A stretch of 64,000 bases of DNA. Origin: Saccharomycopsis fibuligera x Saccharomycopsis cf. fibuligera. Lineage: Eukaryota > Ascomycota > Saccharomycetes > Ascoideales > Saccharomycopsidaceae. Location: positions 310,001-374,000 of the forward strand of contig CP012809.1 in assembly GCA_001936135.1 (NCBI GenBank), in the 5' to 3' direction. The first letter of the stretch is position 1, and each line of letters opens with the position of its first letter. The notes beneath the pieces are model-generated. The model made no database searches. It worked only from the letters and a program-made list of their open reading frames with translations, and was not told where the DNA came from. Both the position numbers and the translations under genes were made by a program. Of the stretch, positions 45,513 to 55,065 are shown one piece after another.

Positions 45513-45768
45513 CTATTGATTTTTTCCTTAGTAATTGTTAGTACAAAATAATCACTCAAAGATTAAGACAATCAACGTCCTTTGGAGACATTGTCTATAA
45601 TAACAAGCAGCACTCTTATATGTGTGTTCAGCAAAGGCAATAATTGTTATCCACAAATGACCGTCAAAGACGAGCATTGAGTACAGGTCTGTGAGAAAAT
45701 GTTTTTCATCATTAAAAGAAAAGAGTGCTGCTGGTTTTTTTAACAAAAACTAACTATTAATCACTTAC
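45513..45768 (-). other. Spliceosomal intron of a non-coding first exon, hosts a snoRNA
   Basis: Minus strand. Donor GTAAGT begins at 45768, exact TACTAAC branch at 45537-45543, acceptor CAATAG ending at 45513 (an alternative CTAAG ends at 45527). The upstream exon (45769 to about 45830) has no ATG and is rich in pyrimidine tracts. A TATAAAA element lies at 45859-45865. The intron carries the C/D snoRNA at 45623-45717. Confidence 0.72.
45623..45717 (-). ncRNA. snR56: C/D box snoRNA of the U25/snR56 family, guiding 18S rRNA methylation
   Basis: Minus strand. Box C ATGATGA is at 45706-45712 and box D CTGA at 45628-45631. A perfect 12-bp terminal stem is formed by AGCAGCACTCTT (45721-45732) and its reverse complement (45606-45617). 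The guide TCACAGACCTGT (45683-45694), just upstream of a degenerate D' box CTCA (45678-45681), is complementary to ACAGGTCTGTGA of 18S rRNA. By the D+5 rule it selects the first G of CAGG, the Gm site served by yeast snR56 (G1428) and human SNORD25/U25. The core also resembles human U25 outside the guide (TTTTC before it, GTGGATAA later). A second segment next to box D (ATTATTGC) can pair with the adjacent GCAATAA of 18S rRNA. Symbol given by target, not by proven orthology. Confidence 0.85.
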
Positions 45769-45858
45769 TTTTCTGGTCGTTTCTTGATGAAGAAGAAGAC
45801 TAAGAAAAAGAAAGTATAAGGGAAAGAGAAAAAGTGGGAATAAGTACGGTCACCTCAG

Positions 45859-45865
45859 TTTTATA
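45859..45865 (-). promoter_or_regulatory. TATA box of the snoRNA host transcript
   Basis: TATAAAA on the minus strand, about 90 bases before the donor site; suggests the transcript starts around 45800-45830, in a C/T-rich stretch. Confidence 0.4.
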
Positions 45866-45869
45866 GTAG

Positions 45870-46939
45870 CTATGGTTAATGAGCCCTGGTATCTACGGTT
45901 GGGAGCACACATAGCGTTGTTGTAGATACCTAAAAGAGGGTGTTAACACCCTGTATACCACCAACAGATGCACACAGGATATTGCTATAAACACATCAGT
46001 CTCCTCGTATCAATGGCCTATGAATTGCTGAAGAAATCTTCATATTCATCTTTAATGGTTAACTTCTTTGACTTACCTCTTATTTCTCGTATCATATTTT
46101 ATAGCACCTATTATATAAAAGTGTGTTGCGGTTTTTTGACATTACTGCAAGTGCTTCTATTGCTAAGATAACGCTTCACTACCTTCGTGTAGATGACATA
46201 AATATAAAAATGCGTATAAAAAATAAAATCATTCGGTGGCATCTTTGAAATTTTTGAAATGGTTCCCGAGCTTGTTTTAAATAGATTAACAATAGTATTG
46301 CAAAGTGTTTTATATTGTACAACTATTTGAGTACTTTATATAAAGTAAAGAGGTCACTACTCATTCTATCAAAAGCTTGGTAGGTCAATTAGAGATGAAT
46401 CCGACTAACTATTTCCACAATCTTTGTCAGGTCTGCAATACCTTTAATTAGCAGACCTTTCACGGATAGTTATATGTGTTGTATATTAAGAAAGTTCTAT
46501 AATGGTACCTCTTCTGGAAACTTCGCAAAAGTTGAAATTCAAGCCTGTCTGATGACAATATCCTAATTTTATGGGTTTCGACTTCGGGTCATTGCTATTT
46601 TCAAGAAGTAAAGTAATAAAAGACTTATAGTTCCATTATATGTGTTTTCTGCCATTGTGTTTTGTTTTTTTTGTTGCTGTTGTTGTAAATATTATAAACT
46701 GCTTTTCTTCTAGTAATAGCTTGAAATACAATCCTGAAATATTAAAACGGCCCATATTATCTTTAAAGCAAGAGAACTCCGATAAATTATAAAATCTTAA
46801 GATTTCTAAACTAAGTGCTATTACATCTCTGCTAAGCAAGCCTATCACAAAAGTCCCAAATTAAACAAAGTCGAAAAGGGAGACCAAAGAAGGGCGAAGA
46901 AGTGTAGAAATTATTCACATACAAACAATTTGTTTCAGG
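45870..46939. other. Divergent intergenic region
   Basis: Between the snoRNA host (minus) and the possible spliced gene starting at 46940 (plus). Small frames at 45968-46171 and 46636-46848 show no features. Nothing else recognised. Confidence 0.4.
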
Positions 46940-47587
46940 ATGTCTTTGAAAAGTGACAGTAAGTGCTGCCGCTGCAAGGAAAAGGAAAAACAAAAGGAAA
47001 ACAAAAGTGCAAAAAATAAAAAACAGAAAAGGAAGAGAAACAGTAAGTACAAACTTTATTGCGAGGCTGGCTTATCAAGGCAGTCTTGCTAATAATTTTT
47101 CTGGTACTTGTATAAAATTGGTCCGCTTTTAATTATTTTGAGTTTACTTCGATGAATTTTTTTCATGTAAGGGTCTTTATATTGATGTCTTTATATTGAT
47201 GCTTTTTATGAAAAAACAAATACTTGTTGATGTTTACCTTAATTGATTCATTCAATGTTTGTTTGCTTCTTCAAGGACTATTTTTTTTTCCGTTTATGCT
47301 ATGGTTACTGGTTATTCTTATAATTATCATTTGTTGTTTCTACTTGGTGTACTAACAGCCTTTTGTTTCTTCAATTCGTCTCACTTATAGTGTTCTCCAA
47401 TTCTTCTTCAACCCCTTTTGTAGACGTCAGCTTCTCCCCCATTTTTAGTTCCTGCCAATTTCCTTATCCTTTCAGGGACTCACCCTTTTTGGGCTTGTCT
47501 CCACCTTTTGTTTTTAAAAGAATGTGCAATAGCACAAAGCCATTTACTTACGAATATAGCACGGTAACGGTTGCAAGATTGTATTAA
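46940..47587 (+). CDS. Possible small spliced gene, unknown product
   Basis: Two-exon candidate. Exon 1 starts ATG at 46940 (MSLKSDSKCCRCKEKEKQK, very basic, three Cys). A consensus donor GTAAGT begins at 47043 and a second at 46959; both leave the same phase (one base over). Branch TACTAAC is exact at 47350-47356, followed by a pyrimidine tract and acceptor TATAG ending at 47390. Exon 2 (47391-47587) is open in the joined phase and gives a Ser/Phe/Pro-rich tail ending YSTVTVARLY. The product would be about 99 residues with the downstream donor and about 71 with the upstream one. No family recognised. The splice signals are strong; that the product is a real protein is much less sure, and it may be a spliced non-coding RNA. 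Confidence 0.42.
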
Positions 47588-47742
47588 AGTATAAAGAGTA
47601 GAGAAAATTAGCTACCACAAAACATTAAGAAAATGAAAATGTAACAATGTAGAATAAAGAAAAAAATACATTAAGCCATGTAAAAAACCAATAAAAATAA
47701 GTAAAGTAAGTAAAGTATGAAAAAATAAGTATATTAAATCAT

Positions 47743-49443
47743 TTAAGCCATTGGAACACCTCTTCCTCTGCCTTGCATCATTTGCTTAGCCATACTATTA
47801 TTTGGGTCTTCTCTTTCTTTACTACTAATGGTTTCGTCCACGGAAAGCACCAAGTTAGCTGCTTCTACCGCACTGCTCAATGCATTGATTTTCACTAATG
47901 CTGGCTCCCAGACAAATTTGTCCAAGTTGTTGCTTATGGATTCAGTTTCAAAATCAATACCAAACCAAGTTTCGCCCTTAGCATGAGCTTTTCTCAACTT
48001 GTTCAACAAGTCAGTAGCGTCAAACCCAGCATTTTCACAAAGTTGTCTAGGAATAATTTCTAAAGCCTTGGCAAAAGCACCAATTATTAGCTGTTGCTTG
48101 CCGGCAATAGTCTTGGAGTATTCACGCAAATGTTTAGAAATTTCCATTTCGATGGCCCCGCCACCGGCAACAATGACGTTATTTTTGATGGATCTTTTCA
48201 CAATCATGATAGCATCATGTAACGATCTTTCTACTTCTTCAATGATTTGTTCAGCACCACCTCTAAGGATTAATGTACAAGTTTTGGCTTCTGGACAACC
48301 TTTAAACAAATTGTAACGTTCACCACCAATTTGTACTTCTTCAAAAATTTCACAAGTACCTAAGTGTTCTGCTTTGATGTCAGAAGTAGTTGATTGAACA
48401 GAACCACCAACAGCTTTCAAAGTTCTGTTCATGTCTTCAGCAGCAACTCTACCCGCGCAGAAAATGTTTCTGTCGGCAAAATATTGAGTGGCCAAATCAC
48501 CGATCGGAAGCTTAGAAAGAACAATGTTTGCTCCAGAGTCTTCAATTGCTTTAAGTTTTTTCAAAATAATTTCCCATTCAGCGTCAACAATTTCTTGATA
48601 GTTTTGTACTTTATCAACTCTAACCTCAGCGTTATCTTTTTCTGCTTTCAATTCCAATTCAACATTCAAACACAAAATCTTTGGATTAGTGAATTTTTTT
48701 GGTTGTTGTTCAAAACCAGCATAAGAAAATGTCTTTTTAAATGCCACACCATCAATGAAGAGGGTGTCGGTGATAGACCCACCAGGAATCTTTTTAATAC
48801 CAATCAATTTTTCGTCCAAATCATTTTGATCCAAAGATAACACAGACTTAACGACAATTTCAGTGAAAAATTTAGAATTTTGAGTGATTAATTTAGAGGA
48901 CATAGCAGTCTTGGCACAATTTTCCAATAATTCTTTGAACTTGATTGACTCTTCGTCGGCTTCATTTTCAATGCTGCTTAAGGTCAAGTTTTCTGGTTTG
49001 TTAATCTTGACAGCAATTTCTTTGATTTTTTGTACTGCTAAACTGAGAGCTTTTCTGTAACCTTTAGTAATCACATGAGAACTAATTCCTTCTTCAATAA
49101 ATCCTTTACTTTCTTTCAACAATTCGCCTGCCAAGATCGTCACAGAAGTGGTACCATCGCCAACTTCAGCATCTTGAGATCTGGAAATATCCACGAGAAT
49201 CTTGGCGGCTGGATGGACAATGTCCAACAACTTCAAAATTGTGGCACCATCATTGGAGATCGTGGTTCTGCCATCAGAGCCAACAATCAAAATATCAGAA
49301 CCCAAAGGGCCTAAAGTGGCACTCAAAGTTTGTTGGATCGCCTGACAAGCATTGATGTTGGAAATAATTTGCCCTTTGCCTTGTGATGAGTCGGTGCCTT
49401 CTTTCAAAACCACCACCGTTGGTGTTTGGGTGCCAAAACTCAT
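47743..49443 (-). CDS. CCT7: Chaperonin TRiC/CCT eta subunit
   Basis: Subunit of the cytosolic ATP-driven chaperonin that folds actin, tubulin and WD40 proteins. 566 residues, close to S. cerevisiae Cct7 (550). The start [20 protein letters not shown] is diagnostic of the eta subunit. ATPase motifs: [24 protein letters not shown], and [18 protein letters not shown]; later [20 protein letters not shown]. The C-terminus is Gly/Arg-rich ([11 protein letters not shown]). Intact, no intron. Confidence 0.98.
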   Translation of the reverse strand: MSFGTQTPTVVVLKEGTDSSQGKGQIISNINACQAIQQTLSATLGPLGSDILIVGSDGRTTISNDGATILKLLDIVHPAAKILVDISRSQDAEVGDGTTSVTILAGELLKESKGFIEEGISSHVITKGYRKALSLAVQKIKEIAVKINKPENLTLSSIENEADEESIKFKELLENCAKTAMSSKLITQNSKFFTEIVVKSVLSLDQNDLDEKLIGIKKIPGGSITDTLFIDGVAFKKTFSYAGFEQQPKKFTNPKILCLNVELELKAEKDNAEVRVDKVQNYQEIVDAEWEIILKKLKAIEDSGANIVLSKLPIGDLATQYFADRNIFCAGRVAAEDMNRTLKAVGGSVQSTTSDIKAEHLGTCEIFEEVQIGGERYNLFKGCPEAKTCTLILRGGAEQIIEEVERSLHDAIMIVKRSIKNNVIVAGGGAIEMEISKHLREYSKTIAGKQQLIIGAFAKALEIIPRQLCENAGFDATDLLNKLRKAHAKGETWFGIDFETESISNNLDKFVWEPALVKINALSSAVEAANLVLSVDETISSKEREDPNNSMAKQMMQGRGRGVPMA

Positions 49444-50022
49444 ATTGTTGTGAAAATTGATTGATTGAATGTATGAGAAAAAAGCAACTTAGTATCAATA
49501 CAATGATATTTTATTTGCCGCTTATGGAAAGATGCAATGAGTTGGGTTGATGCGGAAAAGGCAACTAAAATACTGGCAGATCGTTGTTAAGTTCTCTTCC
49601 ACTCTGGCTTTGATTTTTTATGGTCTGCGGTGATTTTATTTACATATTTTTTTTTTTTTCATCTTACCGTCGACATTTTGCGAATCAGCCATTACCCGCA
49701 CGCAGGGCGGGCAGCTTTCGCTCAACATGAAGAGTTGTGCTTATAAGCTGAGAGTCCATCGATTCAAGGCAATGGTTATATATGCCACACACAATGCCGC
49801 TTACAAGCGAAATGCTGTTGAATGCAATTGATTAAAATGCTATTGAGAGAAAGGTACACTTTATATGAACACAGAATGAGAAAGAGAAATAAAGAGAATT
49901 TAAATGTAACCAAAGAACAAAAGAAAGAAACAATAGTCTATTTATTTATTTATTTATTTTTTTTTAGCTTATGCCCGTCCACTAAGGCTGCTACCACAAA
50001 GCTGCTCCTCTATAGCAACCAG
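49444..50022. promoter_or_regulatory. Intergenic between CCT7 start and UTP4 end
   Basis: About 580 bases, CCT7 promoter on the minus strand. A TTTA tandem occurs at 49939-49960. No gene seen. Confidence 0.45.
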
Positions 50023-52602
50023 TTAAAAGCTAATATGATTGGTCTTGAAGGCTGGTGGAGCAGGCAAATCACTCAATGGTCTTTCCACGACTATCATGTC
50101 ATTATTATCAAAGTTACCCACAGTCAATATTGATTGATATTTGTTAGTTACCCAGAATGGAATGGATTTTTGTTTGTTGCCGTTTCCATTACTGTTATTG
50201 TTCATATTAGTGCTTTCATGATTGTTATTGCCGCTGTTAGCGCTCTTTGAGTTGCTCTTAAAAATGAGCTGGTTGTTTTGGAATTTAGAAAATTCATCAT
50301 CGTTGCTGCTGCTGTTTTCTATAATGCTAATGTTTTCCACAACCTGTTCCTCGGAGTCACTGGTTTCTGCATCAGCAAACTCATTACTATCTTGGAAAAT
50401 TGTCAAACCATTACTTTTTCTCTTCAAAGGATTGCTGTTATTGCTGCTGTGGCGGTATTTGCCGGTAGACAAATTGAGGTCCAAATCCAAAAAGCAGATC
50501 CAGTCAGCACCCCAGAGCCACACACGCGATGAACTCTTAGCGTCAGTAAATATTCCCACACACTTGTTCTTTAAGTTAAGGAACTCTTTCGGTAAGTTTT
50601 CAGAATTCTTTCTAGACCAATCGGATAAGAGTAAATTGGAACTGGTAGTCATCAAGTTTAATACAGTGGTCGAGCCGTTCATTTTAGTCTTGCTTTGTTC
50701 ACTCGTAGAGCTGTCTTTTTCTTCACCGTTTTCATTGTCGCTATCATCAGATTCAGCGGGTCTTAGTGCTTGAGAGACGTTGAATTCGTAGATTTTATTT
50801 TCCACAGTAATCACAAGCAAAGTGTTTCTCTTGGTGAACTCAATTGTGCTAATAGATGTAGAGAGCCTTGCAAGCTCTATTGTTTCAATGTTGTTATTTT
50901 TGTCATCAGTATTCAAAAATACCAAATCTAAAGCACCGGGCAACCTTGACACTGCGATGGTTTTATTGTCTGGTGAAATCTTGAAATCTTTAATATTTGA
51001 AGCATGGCCTAGTTGAGATTTAAGCTGAGCAATTGGAGGTAATTCAACTATGCTTGATTCAAGTTCTTCATCATCTTCTTTTTCGTTACTATTTGGCGGT
51101 TTCAACTCATTGGCAATTTCAATTTTAATCAAATCATTATCTGAATCTACCACCACCAAGCTTTTGCTGTCATGAGTGAACTTCACAATTCTTGCACCAA
51201 GATTGGATAACTTATCACTCAAAGACTTGACCTTGCTAACATTTAATTTTTGCTTAGTGTCGTCAAATTTGAGTTTAAAGACCTTGATACTAGACAAGTA
51301 TGACACTGCTAGCAAATCACCTTTTTTCGAGATGGCAACGTCAACAATGTTTTCCTCTTCAGCTAGTGTTAACTTGGACACTAATCTGTAGTTTTTGTTT
51401 TTGTTATGGAATTCAGGACTAATGCTGCTTATACTGGTATCATCTTTATAAACTTTCCAAATCTTGATAGTCTGGTCTTGCCACATAGCCAAATATCTTT
51501 TCTTTCCATTTGTAATCAAGTTGTTTTGATACTGCACGGATATTGGTAATTTCCTGTAGATGTTGGAAGTGAAAAACTTGACTGAATTGATAACAATTTG
51601 ACGCTCAACACCACCACTGACTAGAAGACTAAGTCCCTTTGATTCAAAACTGGTGATTGCGCGAACATCGTTGGAGTGAAACAATTTACTGCTGGAGTTA
51701 ACCCATTGCTTTTTTGTGGACGGAACATTGCTGTTACCACCATTGATATCAGTGATCAAGTTGAAATTGAATATTTTACGATCCACACCGGCAGAAAACA
51801 CTTTTTCTTGATTAGAATCTGTAGTCAAACACAAAATATCGGCTTTATGAGAATCGAAAGACTGCTGTAATGTGAAAAACTTCAAGTCCCAGAATTTCAA
51901 AGAACCAGTCGAGTCACCACTAACAATTTGATTTTGTTTTTCCAATACTAACACCGACCACACCAAAGTGCTTTCTCTTTTTGTACTCTTATCCACTTTC
52001 ATCGTGGCGATCAAACGGCCTCTACTATTGTTGCTGCTATTTATGGCCCAACATCTAATTTTTCCATCAGCACAACCTCCAACAACATGAGTGTTACCAT
52101 TAAATGCAACACTAAGAACTCTAGAGTTTTGTCTTTGTAAGATTGTGTCATGTTCTAATGAGCCAGGTCCGCCACTAATGTCAATCAACACCACAGACCC
52201 ATTATCACAGCCCACGGCAATCTTGGAGTTATCCTTATTGACAGCCAATGACCATATGATTCCCGCATTACAATCATAATTCTGTAATGGCATTCCAGTC
52301 TTCAAGTCCCATTCAGTAATTACTGTTGAACCACCAATGGAGAAAAGTCTAGGAACATTGGTTTCTGGCCACACAGACCATGCCAATGCTTCAATAGTGC
52401 GTCCCTTACCACCTTTGAAAGTTTGTTCGTGTACCCAGTGGAATCTTGGGTTCCAGATCTCAATATCACCATTATTGCGTCCTACTGCAAGACGTAAATC
52501 ATGAGGAGTCTTTGCTCCAGCACTAGTTGATGGATGACTGAAAGCAAGAGCGGTTATTGTATGTGGAGTGTAGTCCACAAACCTAGAACGGTGAATGTTC
52601 AT
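50023..52602 (-). CDS. UTP4: t-UTP small-subunit processome protein Utp4 (cirhin)
   Basis: WD40 protein of the UtpA (t-UTP) complex, which binds the 5' external spacer of pre-rRNA and links rDNA transcription with early 18S processing. 859 residues, versus 776 in S. cerevisiae. The start MNIHRSRFVDYTPHTITALA and the repeats (LRLAVGRNNGDIEIWNPRF, FSIGGSTVITEWDLKTGMPL, KIAVGCDNGSVVLIDISGG) match Utp4 closely. Two tandem beta-propellers are expected. Low-complexity inserts (Asp/Glu/Ser around 515-530 and 625-650; Asn-rich near 790-820) explain the extra length. The C-terminus keeps VVERPLSDLPAPPAFK. Confidence 0.97.
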   Translation of the reverse strand: MNIHRSRFVDYTPHTITALAFSHPSTSAGAKTPHDLRLAVGRNNGDIEIWNPRFHWVHEQTFKGGKGRTIEALAWSVWPETNVPRLFSIGGSTVITEWDLKTGMPLQNYDCNAGIIWSLAVNKDNSKIAVGCDNGSVVLIDISGGPGSLEHDTILQRQNSRVLSVAFNGNTHVVGGCADGKIRCWAINSSNNSRGRLIATMKVDKSTKRESTLVWSVLVLEKQNQIVSGDSTGSLKFWDLKFFTLQQSFDSHKADILCLTTDSNQEKVFSAGVDRKIFNFNLITDINGGNSNVPSTKKQWVNSSSKLFHSNDVRAITSFESKGLSLLVSGGVERQIVINSVKFFTSNIYRKLPISVQYQNNLITNGKKRYLAMWQDQTIKIWKVYKDDTSISSISPEFHNKNKNYRLVSKLTLAEEENIVDVAISKKGDLLAVSYLSSIKVFKLKFDDTKQKLNVSKVKSLSDKLSNLGARIVKFTHDSKSLVVVDSDNDLIKIEIANELKPPNSNEKEDDEELESSIVELPPIAQLKSQLGHASNIKDFKISPDNKTIAVSRLPGALDLVFLNTDDKNNNIETIELARLSTSISTIEFTKRNTLLVITVENKIYEFNVSQALRPAESDDSDNENGEEKDSSTSEQSKTKMNGSTTVLNLMTTSSNLLLSDWSRKNSENLPKEFLNLKNKCVGIFTDAKSSSRVWLWGADWICFLDLDLNLSTGKYRHSSNNSNPLKRKSNGLTIFQDSNEFADAETSDSEEQVVENISIIENSSSNDDEFSKFQNNQLIFKSNSKSANSGNNNHESTNMNNNSNGNGNKQKSIPFWVTNKYQSILTVGNFDNNDMIVVERPLSDLPAPPAFKTNHISF

Positions 52603-52706
52603 ATTTTTGTGTTGATGAGGTGTTGAGTTTTGCTGAGTTGTTGGCTTGAGTGCAGCTTTATAATCAAGAAACCACTATACTCTGCTGTGTGCTCTGCTAT
52701 GGTCTT

Positions 52707-52778
52707 CTCATCATATTAAAAAAAAATTTTGATATTGTACATTTTTTGTCTAATTTTTAATTTTTTTTCAAATTTTCA
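52707..52778 (-). promoter_or_regulatory. PAC-like and RRPE-like motifs upstream of UTP4
   Basis: On the minus strand, GATGAG (52707-52712) is a PAC-like core, and TGAAAATTTG (52769-52778) resembles RRPE, 100-175 bases before the UTP4 start. In yeasts PAC (bound by Pbf1/Pbf2) and RRPE (Stb3) together mark ribosome-biogenesis genes, so the pair fits UTP4. The motifs are short, hence moderate confidence. Confidence 0.45.
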
Positions 52779-53239
52779 CCGTCACCCGGCTGCATGATAA
52801 TATACCACAACCATGGGCCATCAATAGATTTTTGAAAGGAAAACCTGAAGCTATCGGGAAGTTGATGATACGTGCATATACCTGCTTTACATGCTTATTT
52901 TACAGTATATCTGAAGCAAAGGTCTCTATAATGTTACAGTTCTATGGTTCATAGCCAGAGGTATCTCAAAACGGAACTCAAACTTAGTATCTTTATTTGT
53001 TTGGTTTGGTTGTATATCTGTGAGTAAGATCCCGATCATCCCGAAACTAGTAACGGTGCATTGCACAAGGAATACAAACTCACTAGTATAGTATTATATT
53101 CTAATTTGTTTTCAATAAGCCTAACAATATTTTTCAAAAAAAAGCTTATATTGCTTAGCATCCCTGTAAGCTAAAAACTTAAGAGAAAAAATGTGTGATA
53201 CTTTATAATATTGACATATTGGGCACGTTGTTAAAGTAC

Positions 53240-53283
<44 letters not shown>
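53240..53283. repeat. CAT trinucleotide repeat
   Basis: About 44 bases of CAT/ATC repeat in a non-coding stretch. Confidence 0.95.
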
Positions 53284-53859
53284 ATTGGGGGGAAGATACT
53301 GCCTTTATATTAGATACGGAACGATTATTTAAAATTTCATGACTATTTTATTTTGTATTTCTCCTTGATTCGGCTAGAATCAACTTTTCTCACTTACTGC
53401 TAATTTTTATTATTAGAAAATGTAATCATAATTGCAATTTTTTGCCATTGAATTCGAAAGCATTCCATAAGCTCTTCTATTTCGTATCGCTATTAATGAA
53501 AACCTCAGTCAGTAGCTTTAAAATTGTGGTGCTATCGTCGATTCATCCCTTTTTGTCTTAACATTTAGCACGTTACTTTGAACACGGACCCACCGGAGCT
53601 CAATTTTAAGCTTTAAGTTTAAGTTTTTATTATTAATTTGAAATATATTGGGTCCTTGTTTTAACACTTGCTTCCTCCTATTTTTTTTAACACTATAGTG
53701 CTGCAAAAGTAGACAAACCAGATTGGCTCAAAAAGGTCAGTCGGTACTTGAAGAGCAACATTTTACAAGGATCTTGCTTCAAGCTTGTTTTCAAGTCAAC
53801 ATCAGATTTATCAACTGCCTGACTGTGCCACCTTAACATATATTAAAAGATTTATGCGA

Positions 53860-53875
53860 CTACATCATGATGTAG
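53860..53875. repeat. 16-bp perfect palindrome
   Basis: CTACATCATGATGTAG is its own reverse complement. It may be a dimer binding site or chance. Confidence 0.5.
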
Positions 53876-54900
53876 AATACATATATTGTAGTTCAAGCTG
53901 TATGTTGCAATTTACATGACTCCGCAAGGCAGAAAGACTTCTTTTGATGATGAGTTACAATTCAATGAATTTATCACGACAACCGAAGAAAACCATATAT
54001 GAGGACTAAAGCCAGAAAATCACCTATATATGCTCAAAAAAAGGTTTAATCTCAAGATTGGTTGGTCAATTGATTAACCACAGAAGCAAAAAATTTAAAT
54101 GACTTCTGGTATAATATATCCCACAAAGGCATATAAGGATACCCTACTAAGTAATAAGTATTTCCCAAAAATTCTTTTAATTTACTGCTTTGGGAATATA
54201 GCAGGTCCTGTCAACCACTCAAAATTGGTAATTATTGGGCCTTTTGGGGTGGTGTTTCAATTTACTGATAAAAATTGAAGGGTTACAATTATAGCCCCAA
54301 TAGTGTGCGTCACACACACACACACCGTACCGTGGGACACTCGCACCCCCTATCTGCATACCACAATCGATTGAGGTGTTTCTGCAGTGAGAAAAAAGCA
54401 GGAAAGGAAAAAAAACTTTAAAAAAAACAACAAGAAGTACGCATTCCTGCAGGTAGACAAGTACATGCATATACGTAATGCAATGCAACTGTTATGTTGT
54501 ACTAGATTGTGTAATTGTTTTATTTTCTTGTTTTTTTATTTTTATTTTTAGGATAATAGAATAAAAGGCCCAGAATCTGATAATTCGCGAACTGGAGTGT
54601 GAGGCCAACTTTGCTAACAATGTAGTTTTGAGATTGTACCGAGTGTAAGTTTTGCAGGGAGGCAGTGCTGAAGGTCTCTAGTATATCCGCGGTGTCCTAA
54701 ATTATGGCTATATTATGGTGAAACACTCAACTATTAATAACCAATAACAATTTCGATACGGCCAAAACAATAGTTGTGATGATTTGACACGTAAAAATAA
54801 GAAGCCGTCTGGACAATACAAAGAAACACGGAACGGGTGTTTTGATACTCAATATTGTGAAAACGCTTGTACAGAGCCATGACAAATGGCCGACTAACTT

Positions 54901-55065
54901 CTAATAGCAGAGAACTTTACCGTAGTAGTATTTGTCGTCAAGATAGATAGCGGCCTCGTTTATATCGCCAAAGTTGATAGCCGCTTAGGGGATATATTGT
55001 TTAATTCTCTTAGCCATGAGTTATAATTTACTTAGAATGGGCAATTTTCTGATGGCTTGATCCAT
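54901..55065 (-). pseudogene. Relic of the 3' end of an MDR-type oxidoreductase gene
   Basis: A coding-like stretch on the minus strand reads MDQAIRKLPILSKL, stop, LMAKRIKQYIP, stop, AAINFGDINEAAIYLDDKYY, YGKVLCY, stop, all in one frame with two in-frame stops before the natural-looking end. The pattern (I-K-x-Y-I-P, then F-x-D-I-N-E-A-x-x-Y-L, then G-K-V) is what the C-terminus of medium-chain dehydrogenases/quinone reductases looks like. No clear upstream part is found, so only the last 50 or so codons survive. The evidence is short; it could be another enzyme family. Confidence 0.38.

Noticed and set aside
45552-45746. 64-codon minus-strand frame over the snoRNA
   Set aside because: Lies in the intron and overlaps the snoRNA boxes and stem, which explain the conserved-looking sequence.
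47999-48840. Plus-strand frames inside CCT7
   Set aside because: Antisense shadows of a clearly conserved coding region.
53945-54030. Box C-like TGATGATGA in the gene-poor region
   Set aside because: No box D and no terminal stem within a plausible distance.
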